Assembly (NCBI GenBank): GCA_015679605.1
Contig: JAAAVE010000009.1
Span: 27,090 to 59,115 of the forward strand
Source of the DNA: Podila epigama
Lineage: Eukaryota; Mortierellomycota; Mortierellomycetes; Mortierellales; Mortierellaceae
DNA length: 32,026 nucleotides
Direction of reading: 5' to 3'
Part shown: positions 10,618 through 21,200 of the stretch, piece by piece
How the letters are laid out: each line of letters opens with the position of its first letter
Position numbering within the stretch: position 1 is the first letter of the stretch
Notes under the pieces: generated by a model
Seen by the model: the letters and a program-made list of their open reading frames with translations, nothing else
The model's database searches: none
Told to the model about the DNA's origin: nothing
Position numbers and translations under genes: made by a program

Positions 10618-11445
10618 GGGAACGGAGGGGTATTTTTTTTGTTGTCTCTCTTATATTCTCTCTCTCTCTTTTTTCCTCATTTCCATGTAGCATAGCTCCT
10701 TACACAAACATTATACATACCAAAAAAATAAAACACCAAACTGAAGGCACAATGCGAAGCGATGCCAAAGTAAATTTAAAGCAAAAAGGGTATCCAAGGA
10801 AGATTAGGACGCAAGGAGTGGAACAAAATCAAGAAGTAGCTTTACAGTTGACATTGGTGTACATGTTTCATACACCTCAGGTTCTCAGGTTGTTGGTACC
10901 AAACGAACTATTTGAAGAGGTGTCCCATTCAAGCAGCGGGAGCACGTTTGAGCATTTCAACATTTTTTTGTTAACAGTTGTGTTCCCGTACTTTGAGGAG
11001 TGTGGCCATTTATTTTTTTTTATTTTGGATGGTACCACTGTACGACACAATGAATTCGACACCCTCGGACAACAGGCACCTGGGTTGGTACGATGGAATG
11101 TTACCAAATGGGAGCCTCGCTGCTCTTGTCGTTCTTGCTCCGCTCATCTCACCTTTTCAACTTCCAGCAGCACCAGGAGCAGCAAGTGGGTATGGTACCA
11201 AAGGGCCAGTAGAGAAGAAAGAAAAGAAAATAAGAATTTTTGGGTTTGATTGTGGCTGTCCAATCAGCAGTCTCCAAATATGGGGGAAGGGGGTTTTAGT
11301 GGAGGATCCACTCCTTCCCCCACTCCCGCTCTTGAGTCTTTTCAATAATAATAATAGACATCATCTTTTTTTTTTCTTCTATTTTCTTTTTTCATCATCC
11401 TTCCCACTGTCTTGATCATCCTCGTTCATCATCATCATCATCATC
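10618..11445. other. Spacer with UGP1 3' UTR and promoter of the membrane-protein gene
   Basis: No convincing gene. The longest open frame (from about 10752) has no recognisable motif, ends in low-complexity codons and is matched by an antisense frame. Visible elements are CT-rich UGP1 3' sequence, AATAAA at 10727, three copies of the palindrome GGTACC (10895, 11031, 11194), T runs, and a TCA repeat leading into the next start codon. Confidence 0.55.
10727..10732 (+). terminator. AATAAA poly(A) signal of UGP1
   Basis: A perfect hexamer 110 bases past the UGP1 stop, in A-rich sequence, with no competing gene before 11446. Confidence 0.45.
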
Positions 11446-11448
11446 ATG
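11426..11448 (+). repeat. TCA trinucleotide repeat abutting a start codon
   Basis: Seven TCA units run directly into the ATG at 11446, so the final CATCATG both ends the repeat and sets the start codon. The leader would therefore be C/A/T-only just before the start. Confidence 0.8.
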
Positions 11449-11979
11449 CCAAGCTCGCTTCTTCTCAACACCAACGCGTTCATCTCGGTTCTCTCCATCT
11501 ATGGTGCCGCTGTTGCATTCGGTCGCTGGTTCCCTAATGCTGGTGATCTGATTGCGGTCGCTGCTCATCCTTCGACCTACACCCCTACCTTTGTCGCCGC
11601 CTCCGAGTCCGTTTTGTCCATGTATGCTGTCTACTTGGTCGTTGACATTATCCGCATCCTGTCCCTCGCCGCTCTCGAGTCCACCGCCTTCTCGTTTGCC
11701 TTCCAGGAACCCATCTTTGAGCCCTTCTCCTATGCCTTCTTCTTCTTCAACTTGGTTGGTGTTACCAAGGATATCCTCATGCTTGGTCTCATCTACCAGT
11801 CGCCCGAGGAGAACATGGTTGCTGCTACTCAGATCGCCTCCTTCATGCCCTTGTCCATCACCGTCGAGCAGGGCTTTATCGCTGCCGGACTCTTGTGCCT
11901 TGCCCGTGGTCTTTACCAGTGGACCTATGCCATCGGTCGCGATAAGCGCCAGGTTATCAAGGAGAAGAAGACTCAGTAA
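11446..11979 (+). CDS. Uncharacterised multi-pass membrane protein, 177 aa, intronless
   Basis: I do not recognise this protein. It is one uninterrupted reading frame. The sequence suggests four hydrophobic segments: about residues 8-26 (FISVLSIYGAAVAFG), 53-76 (SVLSMYAVYLVVDIIRILSL), 93-117 (AFFFFNLVGVTKDILMLGL) and 136-158 (SITVEQGFIAAGLLCLARGL). The tail is short and lysine-rich, ending KEKKTQ; KEKK is KxKxx-like but not in the standard position for an ER-retrieval signal. There is no clear signal peptide beyond the first hydrophobic segment. Codon use is strongly biased to GTC, ACC, GCC and CTC, much like UGP1, which suggests high expression. All neighbours except the far-right ribosomal gene use less biased codons. 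It sits between UGP1 and the HemW gene with its own promoter spacer. The antisense 237-codon frame is a shadow of this codon bias. Confidence 0.85.
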   Translation: MPSSLLLNTNAFISVLSIYGAAVAFGRWFPNAGDLIAVAAHPSTYTPTFVAASESVLSMYAVYLVVDIIRILSLAALESTAFSFAFQEPIFEPFSYAFFFFNLVGVTKDILMLGLIYQSPEENMVAATQIASFMPLSITVEQGFIAAGLLCLARGLYQWTYAIGRDKRQVIKEKKTQ

Positions 11980-12639
11980 ACAAGAAGCAAGAGAGAGAAA
12001 AAATAGGGGATGAGAAATGGCCCAGTCTTGAGATAACAGAGGACCTGAAAGCAAGAGAAAGAGAGAGAAAGAGAAAGATGATTGGCATAGAAGCAAAAAA
12101 AATAAGGAGTGGGAGTCAATAATCGCCATAACGGAACACGATATGCCGAGGATGTCGTTTTTCTTGTCCCTTTTTTATTTTTCCATGTCAAAATAAGAAT
12201 ACACACCTCATTTTCATTTTCTTTTCTTTGTATATACATTTCTTTAAACATTTATATTTTTTTTTTATCATTAAAGTAACCAAAAGAGAAAATGAGAACA
12301 ATAATAGTGTTACAATCTTGGTCACAAAGATGCGCATGATTGTATTCTTGACAAGCAAGCAAGCAAGCAAGCAAGGCACAAAAACACGACCATCGATAGC
12401 GAGCATCAAAAACGTTTTGGTTTCTTTTTTTTTCTTTTGTGTGGATGTCTTGTGAGCGTTGGTCTTTGCATTGGTGGCGCATTTGTGAGGGTGGCTTGGA
12501 TCAGATGTCACTACTGTATCACTTCCAGTGTTACACCTCAAACGGTCTTTTTGTTTATGTCTTCTTCTTTTCGTTGTTTGCGTATGGCGTGAAAAGAAAA
12601 GAAAAGAAAAGATAAGTAAAAAAGTATGAACCAAGCCGA
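11980..12639. other. Spacer before the HemW gene, low complexity
   Basis: No gene seen. It has A- and T-rich runs, GA-rich stretches after the membrane-protein stop (11985-12080), an AAGC tetranucleotide repeat at 12353-12375 and a GAAAA pentanucleotide repeat at about 12592-12611. It must hold the 3' UTR of the membrane-protein gene and the HemW promoter. Confidence 0.55.
12353..12375. repeat. (AAGC)n tetranucleotide repeat
   Basis: Five full copies of AAGC plus a partial sixth, uninterrupted. Confidence 0.9.
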
Positions 12640-12643
12640 ATGA
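12626..12643 (+). promoter_or_regulatory. Putative upstream ORF overlapping the HemW start
   Basis: ATG-AAC-CAA-GCC-GAA-TGA encodes five residues. Its stop codon overlaps the predicted HemW start as ATGA (main ATG at 12640, uORF TGA at 12641). This arrangement can couple termination to re-initiation. It matters only if transcription starts upstream of 12626, which the sequence does not show. Confidence 0.4.
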
Positions 12644-15119
12644 ATCGCTTCTATTATTCTACGGTCTCCAGTCGGACCAGTTTTACACCGCGACTGAACA
12701 AATCCGTCGGAAAGGAACTCGCAGAAAACAAACGCCCGCTCTCAATATACATTCATTGGCCATATTGCTCCAGGTTAGCTTAATATCAAAAATGAGGAGA
12801 AGTCATTCATCTTCTAGTTGTTCTCTATACATTCTATACGTTTAAACGCTCCGTTTCTGTATTCTTTTGTTTCCGAGGCGGATGCTAATTATCACAATCC
12901 GTGCATTCATGTTCGTACCATATAACCAATGTTCAATTTTTATTTTATATTATTATTATTATTATCCATCTCTCCACTTCACTATACCTAATGATGGGTA
13001 TATATACAGCAAATGCACCTACTGTAACTTCAACAAGTACGTCGATCCCAATGTTGATCACGACCGCATGGAAGCCGCCCTTGTCAAGGAACTCACCACT
13101 GAGCTGGCAAACTGGGGTGTCGATCAACAGTCCCATCAAATCCGTTCAGTCTATTTTGGAGGCAAGTGCATCTCGGTTTTGCTCCTTTTGACAGGTTATC
13201 TCCAATCGAAGTATGCTCATGCCTCCCTGTTACTTGATTTATTATCATAGGTGGAACTCCTAGCCTAGCAAAGGTATTACTCCAAAATGAAGTTTCTAGG
13301 TGATATAATTACGAAAGAAAAAAGAAAGAGAGAAAAAAAAATAGACACTCACGTCTGCATCATCATAGCCTAGCATGTTCAAACGTTTAATAGATGTGGT
13401 GGACCAGAGATGCAATCTGCCAAAGGATGCCGAGATCTCCATGGAGGTGAGACAGGCTGAAAACGGATGTTTTCTTGTGTGACATGGGTCCATTTACAAC
13501 GAGCCATAAACTAATTACATATTCCACCATTTTTTTTTAGGGAAATCCATCTGTATGAGTCCCAAAGCGACTGCCCTTGACGAGTGACCCGTATACAATT
13601 CAACATCTGACACCGTATTATTTCTGTATCTATACTTCTATGCACTCTATACATCTCCACCTCTATGCCACTATACCTCTATACAAGTCAACAACTTCCT
13701 TGGAAACACTTCAAGTATTGCGCGAGATTGGAATCAATCGCTACTCTCTGGGCATCCAGTCCTTCAATAGTCAACGCCTCAAGGACCTCGGAAGAGACCA
13801 TTCTCCTGCGACTGCGCTCAGGTCGCTCATCGATGCCAAAACGGTTTGGCCAGGCAAAGTCTCCATGGACCTAATTATGGGTCACAAGGGACAAACCCTC
13901 GAGGACTGGAGAGCTGAACTCAAGTTTACAATGGACATTGTCGATGACCACCTTAGCTTGTACCATCTAACAGTCGAACCAGGGACAGAGTATGTATTAA
14001 CAAATCTTGCGACTTTGCATCTCTGTTTGTCATTTAAATATACTGCAAGTGCTCATCTGTCACCCGTATACCAGCCTTTACAGGAATGTCAAGTCAGGGT
14101 CAGTATCCTTGCCAGACCATGACCTGTCCACGGATCTGTATGAGTCAATCCTCGAGGTAAACACCTTCTCCTAGTGAAAATTCTCTTTCATCTCATTTCT
14201 AGTCAATGCCCTCGACTTCTTATCTACTATCGTTCTTACTCTAAATGTATGTTTAGATTACAGAAGCTGCAGGGTTTGAACACTATGAAGTCTCTAATTT
14301 CGCAAGAAACAAAGCGTATAGCCAGCACAACAGTGGTCATTGGCAAGGCATTGACTATTTGGGAATAGGTCCTGGTGCTCATGGGCGGGTCACCGACCCG
14401 GTTACCGACAATCGCATCAGAACTTTTAATGTATAGTTCTGTCATCTAATATTATTTGCTCCCGCTTTTGATGGATGGAGAATTGGATATGTCTTGAAGC
14501 TAACCCGGAGGATGGCACGCAAAACAACCAATAACTTAGATTCGAGATCCTGCAACATGGATGAAGCACTGCGAAGAACGTGGTTCAGGGTAAAAGAGCA
14601 TTTGTTGATTTCATACGTTTCTTATTTTTCTACCTGCCATGGCAATGCAAAACGAATGCCGTCCTTACTCTCCATACTCATATACATGCCCTCTTTGTCT
14701 GTGTACGGGGGACGAAACCAATATAGGATGAGACGCAAGGTGATCATGGGGCCCCAAGAGACGATGCAGGAACTTGTCGTTCTGGGCATGAGGACAAAGT
14801 GTGGAGTCAATCTCGCAAACTTTAGACAAATCACTCGTCAAGATTTTTTACAGGCATGTCTATCTCTTTTCTTTACTGTATCACATTTCGTTCATTCGTG
14901 TATGTACACGTCGTTCTGTTCAAAAAAGCAACTTGTACTGTTAGTTTGTCCATTGACGACTGTGTTGCATTACTTCCTTTGACATGATAGTACCTCAACT
15001 CGGAAGCGGTCCAGGCATGTCTGGATGCTGGTCTCATTGTCAAAACACAAGATGCATTGTCGCCCACGGAAAGAGGCATGGCTGTTGCTGACGAACTTGT
15101 AGCTCGCATTCTTCCATAA
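12640..15119 (+). CDS. RSAD1: HemW/RSAD1-like radical SAM protein (heme chaperone), predicted mitochondrial
   Basis: Related to coproporphyrinogen III oxidase HemN but of the HemW type, known in bacteria and humans as a heme-binding chaperone. Eleven exons: 12640-12773, 13010-13161, 13251-13273, 13369-13446, 13541-13552, 13688-13989, 14084-14156, 14257-14430, 14540-14589, 14727-14853 and 14991-15119, giving 417 residues in frame. Exon 1 encodes about 33 residues rich in Ser, Thr, Arg and Lys and free of Asp ([15 protein letters not shown]...), like a mitochondrial presequence, then SIYIHWPYC. The radical-SAM cluster is C43-x3-C47-x2-C50 followed by NFNKY. Further signatures: [57 protein letters not shown], and a C-terminal LSPTERG winged-helix end. 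Introns 2 and 10 appear to use GC donors, and exon 5 is only 12 nt. The gene converges on NUP98-96 with 102 bases between stops. Confidence 0.9.
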
Positions 15120-15175
15120 TTCAACAAACAAGGAGATAGCAAGACAAAAAAAAAAAGTCAATAGGGAACATATCT

Positions 15176-15181
15176 TTTATT
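15176..15181 (-). terminator. AATAAA poly(A) signal of NUP98-96
   Basis: AATAAA on the minus strand, about 41 bases past the NUP98-96 stop, and inside the 102-base gap to the convergent HemW gene. The two 3' UTRs therefore probably overlap. Confidence 0.45.
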
Positions 15182-15221
15182 CAGTTTTCATATTCAAATT
15201 CGCATTTTCAATTCGTATTCT

Positions 15222-18200
15222 TCAGTACGCTTCCGTTTCGGCCGAAGCAAGGATTTCATCAAAGTAGTCAGTGCTAATCTTTTGGATGCTATTCACGCGC
15301 AAGTCCTCGCCCATCGAAAACTCTGGCAATGGAGTCACTTCGTCATCATAAACCTACAAAGACATGGCGAGATGGCATTAGTAAGAATGTAAGCTGCCTT
15401 TGATTGCTGCAAAACAAACATGCGACATTGAAACATTGAACCATTAAAACCATTAAAACCATTAAAACCGATATGACAACATACTTGCACTGCCAAGTCG
15501 CGGAGCAAAGCTGAGCATTTGGATGTCATTTCTGCAATACAAATCTCTTGCATACGAGAGTCCTTGGCGCCATGTGTGAGCAACAAGGGCAGCTTGGGCA
15601 ACAGGTCCTGAAGTGCCACCTGGAGGGCTTCAATGTCGTCGGGATACACGATATTGCGGGCATACGTCACCCGAGAAACTCCTCGCAACTCACCCATGTT
15701 GCCCTCAGAATCAGAGCAGCACTCAATGTACTTTTGATACAGACCTCCACCCGTCTCCCAGTGCGACACCTTACTCTGATTGATCATACTCAAGAGTTTG
15801 CCTGGCATCTCAAGATGACCATGAAGAACGTAGGTTGGGGCCAAGTCTGAAATAATCAAGGTATGAGCTCTTTGATGATCACCACTCTTCAAAAGGCTGA
15901 AAATCTCCAAAGTGAGGTCGCCGTTGTAGTTGGCGCGTGTCGCCCTTGCTGACCATGTCCACTCCGCGGGGATCATCAACTTCTCAACGAAAAATGCATC
16001 GTTGGATGCTGCTGAAAGCTCAGCTCGCTTCAGTTCTGCAATGGACGAATGGCCAGTCGATGACAGAGTCGGAGGCACATCAATGTGGCGTTCCATCAAT
16101 GCACGAATAGCACCTTCGCGTGCCTCAGTTGTCTCCAAATGAAGACCCACAAAGATGGCCCACTGCCACAGGCCAAGGCTCTCCAGCTGTGCCATAAAGT
16201 TATTGCAGATGGTCGCGTGCGATGAATCGGAGCCAAATTGGGCCACACTTAGCGAATGAGCAAGTATCATGTAGAACTGCCAGCTTTGGCGGTAGTCCAA
16301 CCTTGAGGGCGAGATGCCCAACGGATGCAGTACAGTCTCGAGGTGTGTCGCTGGGAGCACCAGCAGCGAAATCAGTTGGAACAAGAAGTCGTAGTGGCAT
16401 CCATCCACAGCAATTGCGTTCTGTTCGTACCAGGGCAGCGGTTTGGCAATCTTGTTGCTTGTCGCCAGGGACTCGACGTACTCTGTAAGGGCCTGCTTCA
16501 GATTGACCTCTGATGTGTTGCTGTACCACAGATGAATACCAAACGTCCGTCGCCAATCCAATTCATCCGTGACATATCGTGGAGGCTGTCCTTTGGGCGC
16601 AATATCTGTCGTCAACGCCCCACTCAAAAGCACCAACGCTCTCATATAAAAGTCTGGCACCTTAACGCCTGGTCCATACTTCTTGTAAAGCAAAAGTTGG
16701 TCCTCAACGTGCGCAAGCGACTTGGAGCCTCTTCCTGTCTGCGCGATGAGTGTCGCCAGCCGAGGGTTTTTAGCTTGGATGGCAGCAACACTCGCCTGTT
16801 GGCGCTTGTTGCTAACGAGCAAAGTGATGATTGATTCCTCCAAGGAAGCGGTGGAGTTCGTCCTGGACAAGATCGCCAATTCCTTTTCGCTAACAACCTT
16901 CGTCACTTCGGTCAACCATTCGCTGCAGGCAATGGTGCGATAGCGACTCTCCAACAGCTCGCGAGTCGCCGCGTCCCCCTCTAGCTCCTGTGGCAAAGTG
17001 TCGTACAAGATGTGTCCCAGCGTCCAGGCGTTCACTTCCTCGGTCGACAAGTCCACACCCTGGCTCTTGAGTGTATGAAGCAGCTCTGAGAACGATGTTC
17101 CAGAAACAATAGTCGCTCTAGGCAACCTGTTTTGATCAAGTACAATCCTGGAGTGCTCAAGCTGAGCTTTGAGACTTGCGACATGTCGTTCAGCCTCAAC
17201 CTTTTGTTCCATTGCAACTATGTTGATCTTGGCCAACTTCAACGTCGAGTATGATCCAGTGTTCTCCCCGTTATCTGCTGTGGCAGCAACTCGCTCGTTC
17301 GATCCTCTACTTTACAATTCATACACAACAAAAATTAGAATCGTGGTTTGTTTCCAGGGTGATAGTCGTTATCGCACGATGCTATGCATACCTTTCTTGA
17401 ACAGTTTTAAATCCGCAAATAGTGCCACAAACGGCAAGCATGTCGTTGGGACCCCATCCTACACGACAAGAGCGACCCATCATCAAACCAGCATCAGCTA
17501 GCAAGTTGCCTTTGCGCGACATAATCGACTCTTCGTATGCGGACCTGAGGAATTTGCGTGGTGGGCGACTCAAAAGCGGGGCCCGATTTTCGTGCTCTTG
17601 AAGGAACGAAGGACGGAACTGTAGGCGCAAGTCATATTGGAAACACCAAACGAAAAGGCAAAAAAAAAAAAAGACAAATTGTCAGCTTGGTGCAGTGATT
17701 TCATTTTATTCACAATTGCAATCCGCATCTTATCCAGCTGTGATATCAATAATAGAAAGAAAATTGGAAACGAGAAAGAGAGAGAAGAGAAATGCTAAAG
17801 TGGAAAAAAAGTCTTTTTGACATCCATGACGGGGTTGCTGTTCGAGGCTGCGGGGTGGTTCCTCCATGTGTGGTCGCTCGACAGTGCGGCATGTACCCCA
17901 TTGATGCTCCTTTTTTTTTCCAATTCACCTGATGTTCATGCCAAGCTTACCTCGGCTCCAAAGCCGTTAGTGTACTCGACCCTTGCCTCGGCATGGTCCG
18001 AAATATCTGAAGAGCTTGACCAAACACTTGAGCGCTTGACAGTACGCTTAGGCTCAAACGAGCTCGAATCCTCGGGAAACAAAGACATCTTCATCATGTA
18101 CTGACGCTGAGGGTCTCGTGCTGAGCCCGGCAATTGTCGTTGAACTGTCTCAAAAGAGCTATCCATGTCAGCATTCATTGTGATGGGGACAAGTCGCTCA

Positions 18201-21200
18201 GAGGTAGCATGGGCCTCCAACGTATTACCCAAGGTTGGTTCGGTGTTGGGGTGAGCGACAGGGAGGGCACGGTGGCCAGTGTTGGTAGTGGCAGCGGCAG
18301 CGTTGGCCTCCTCCTCGTCGTCATCATCGTAAAGGCCATACTCGGAAAAGTGCTCGACACGGAAGGTCCAAGTGCCGTTGTCGGTCGAAAAGTCGATGAA
18401 GGTGGTCTCGCTCTGACGCTTCAGACGCTTAACATGCTTGGCATATGCGGGCGACTTGGTGTCAAAAATCAAGGGTTTCTGGGTGGTCTTGTCCATAGGC
18501 CAGCAACGCTCGAGTGTGACAATGGCAGGGACATTCAAGCCCTGGCCACGCGGGCACTTTGTCTTTTCGTCAGGATACACAAGGCAACGTTTGTGATCAA
18601 ATTGGACAATGTCGCCACAGATCGAAGAGAGCGAGGGTACGGTCGTCAAATCAACAGGTTCGAGGAAATCGACACTGCCATATCCGGGAAGACCGACTTT
18701 GAAGTTCTCTACTCTCTGCAACTCAGAGCGGGACATCTTGCGAAGTTCTTCCACCGATGGCGACATCCAATAATCGCCCTCAGATTTGCCGGGGCGAGCG
18801 CTGGGCTGGAGGGCATTGCTGTTGTTCTCCTGGCGGCTAGAATGGGTCTCATGTGTTCCAAAGGACACTTGGTTGTCAGTGCTCTTTCCGGAGGTAAAGT
18901 TGAGCGAAGGACGATCCGAACCATTGCGGCGGGGCAAAGACTCAGATGCCGATTCCAGAGAAGGATTGAAAGTCACTCCAATTTTGTGCGATTCCGTGGC
19001 CTGACCGGCGATTTCCTGAGCAGTTTCCTGGCCTCTAGGCTTCAAGTCCAATTTCTTGACACTCCGGCGCGGGGCATAATCTTCAGCAGCAAATGCAGAG
19101 TCGTCATTGATGCCATCCAAGAGCAGCATGCTTTTACGACCTGCACCAGAGTCACTCGTGCCGTTCACACTTGAAGCAAACGTGGCAGTAGATGTGGGGC
19201 GAAGGCGGATGTGAGAGTGGCGAGGACTGAAGCGAACTGTTGGGATAAGAGCTGGGAGCTTTTGAGCTGGCTCTGTCCGAGAGAGAATGGTGGGCTGTGG
19301 CTTTGCGGGGACATTCGAGGAATCGCGGAGGAACAGAGGATTCTCTCCGTAAATGTTGCTGTTGACCGATGCCACAAGAGATGGCTGGGCAGCTGCCGTG
19401 GCAGTAGATGCTCCAAGGAAACCACTGGTCGCTGTGCTCGCGCCGAATGTGTTTCCAGTAGCTCCTGCGCCTCCAAACAATGAAGGGGCCTGGGTTGCAC
19501 CAGTGCCAAAGGTTGATGCGCCAAATCCTGTTGAAGGTGCCGTTGAAAATAGACCTCCAGTCGCTGCAGGTTTAGATGCTCCAAACAAACTAGTCGATGG
19601 TGTCGCACCAAAGGCAGGTGCAGTTGTACTGGCAGCTCCACCAAATAGTCCACCGCCAGTTGCGGTGGACGTCGCAGGGAAGAGAGAAGATCCAGTCGCA
19701 CCACCGCCAAAAAGTCCTCCGCCAGTTCCAGTAGTTGCAGTGGTTCCAAATCCTCCAAAGGAGGGTGTTGTCGAAGCAGCAGGGGTAGCTCCAAATAATC
19801 CGGTGGCCGGCTTGGGCGCTCCAAAAGCAGATGATGCGCCAAGGCCAAATCCAAGACCTGTTGATGCTGGTGCCGCAGATGTCTGTGTCGCTCCGAATCC
19901 TCCGAATCCAGTCGAGGCGGCAGGTGCTGCTGGTGCCCCAAAGGCTCCTGTAGCTCCTGTAGCAGCTCCACCAAACAAACCTGTCGATGTAGTTGTGCTA
20001 CCAAAGGCACTGGGAGTGGCTCCAAATCCGGCTGCAGGTTGGCTAGTAGCTGTTGTACCAAATCCGCCAAAGCCAGTCGCAGGCTTGGCGGCCGAAGCTG
20101 CGCCAAACCCACTAGTCGCACCAAAGCCACCTGTGCCCGCTGTTGCTCCAAAACCACCAGCTGTTGCTCCTCCGAATGCCGTCGAAGGAGCGCCGAATCC
20201 TGTGGTCTGTGCGGCAGGTTGAGCGCCAAAACCAGCTGGATGAAAAGAAAAGTAGGCAAAATAAAGAATGAAAGGTTAGGAGATACGTGCTTCCTGTAGT
20301 CCTCGATGAGCAAACCAAATGAAAAGATAAACTAGTAAAACACTGGATTTACGCTTCGCGTAAGAAATCGATGACTTACTTGTTGCAGCGGGAGTCGAAC
20401 CAAATCCACCTGTGGTTCCAAAGGGGCCTCCAGTCGCGGTCCCTCCAAAGCCTGTCGAGCCTGTACCGAATCCTCCAAGGGAAGTCGATGTGTTGGTAGC
20501 TCCAAATCCGGTAGAAGGCTGAGCACCAAAGCCAGTGGCAGGTTGCTGTGCGCCAAATCCAGTTGTGGTTGCACCAAAGCCACCAGTGCCAATACCACCA
20601 GCTCCTTGCCCTACCTTGCGGCCTTGTTGATAATCCTGAAGACGCAGCTCCTCAAAGGAAAAGCCTCGGTACGCTGGCATCGCCGTAATACTTTGATAAT
20701 GACTATTTTGGCCAGTGGCTGGCTCTTTTTCGACAAATGGAGCGAAGGGAGGGTTCGCTGTTCCCTGACCTGTTGTAGTTCCCAAACCACCGCCTCCAAA
20801 TGATGACGTGGCGGCTAATAATGAAAAGAGTTGGGTCAAAAATGATTGTGTGAGAGAAGTGGGGTGAGGGTGTAAGATTTTTTTTAATGGTAAACGTTAC
20901 GGTATAGTTTTATGCATGGTGACTAGAGTTATCTCAAATAGATTTCTTACCTCCTCCGAAGCCAGTATTGGCTGTAGATCCGAAGCCGGTTGTGGCTCCT
21001 CCGAATCCAGTCGTAGCTGGTTTTGCTCCAAAACCGCCACCTGAACCGAAGCCTCCAGCAGAAGATGTTGCTAAGGACACAATGAGGAATAATCATTAAA
21101 ATCGTAGAGTCGTCAGTTAACGTCCTTGATGAAAGGCATTGTAGTCATGTAGAAAAAACAAGCTCGGTTTTTACCTCCAAAACCTCCAAAACCACCGGTG

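Noticed and set aside
10752-11249. 165-codon plus-strand frame after UGP1
   Set aside because: No family resemblance, unbiased codons beside two highly biased genes, and it lies where the UGP1 3' UTR and the next promoter are expected.
11416-12129. 237-codon minus-strand frame antisense to the membrane protein
   Set aside because: Explained by the strong codon bias of the sense gene. Its translation is Ser/Leu runs and Asp/Glu/Gly filler.
13162-13192. Extending HemW exon 2 to a GT donor at 13193
   Set aside because: It keeps the frame but inserts 11 hydrophobic residues into the conserved GGGTP loop of the radical-SAM fold. The GC donor restores the motif exactly.
18134-20222. Long plus-strand open frames (346 and 289 codons) antisense to NUP98-96
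   Set aside because: They mirror the Gly/Ala/Thr-rich FG codons, have Pro/Ala/Val low-complexity translations and no motifs. The minus strand is a clear nucleoporin.
19165-20313. 382-codon minus-strand frame overlapping the FG exon in another frame
   Set aside because: Leu/Gln/Pro-rich shadow of the FG repeats. The true frame is fixed by both splice junctions and the autoproteolytic domain.
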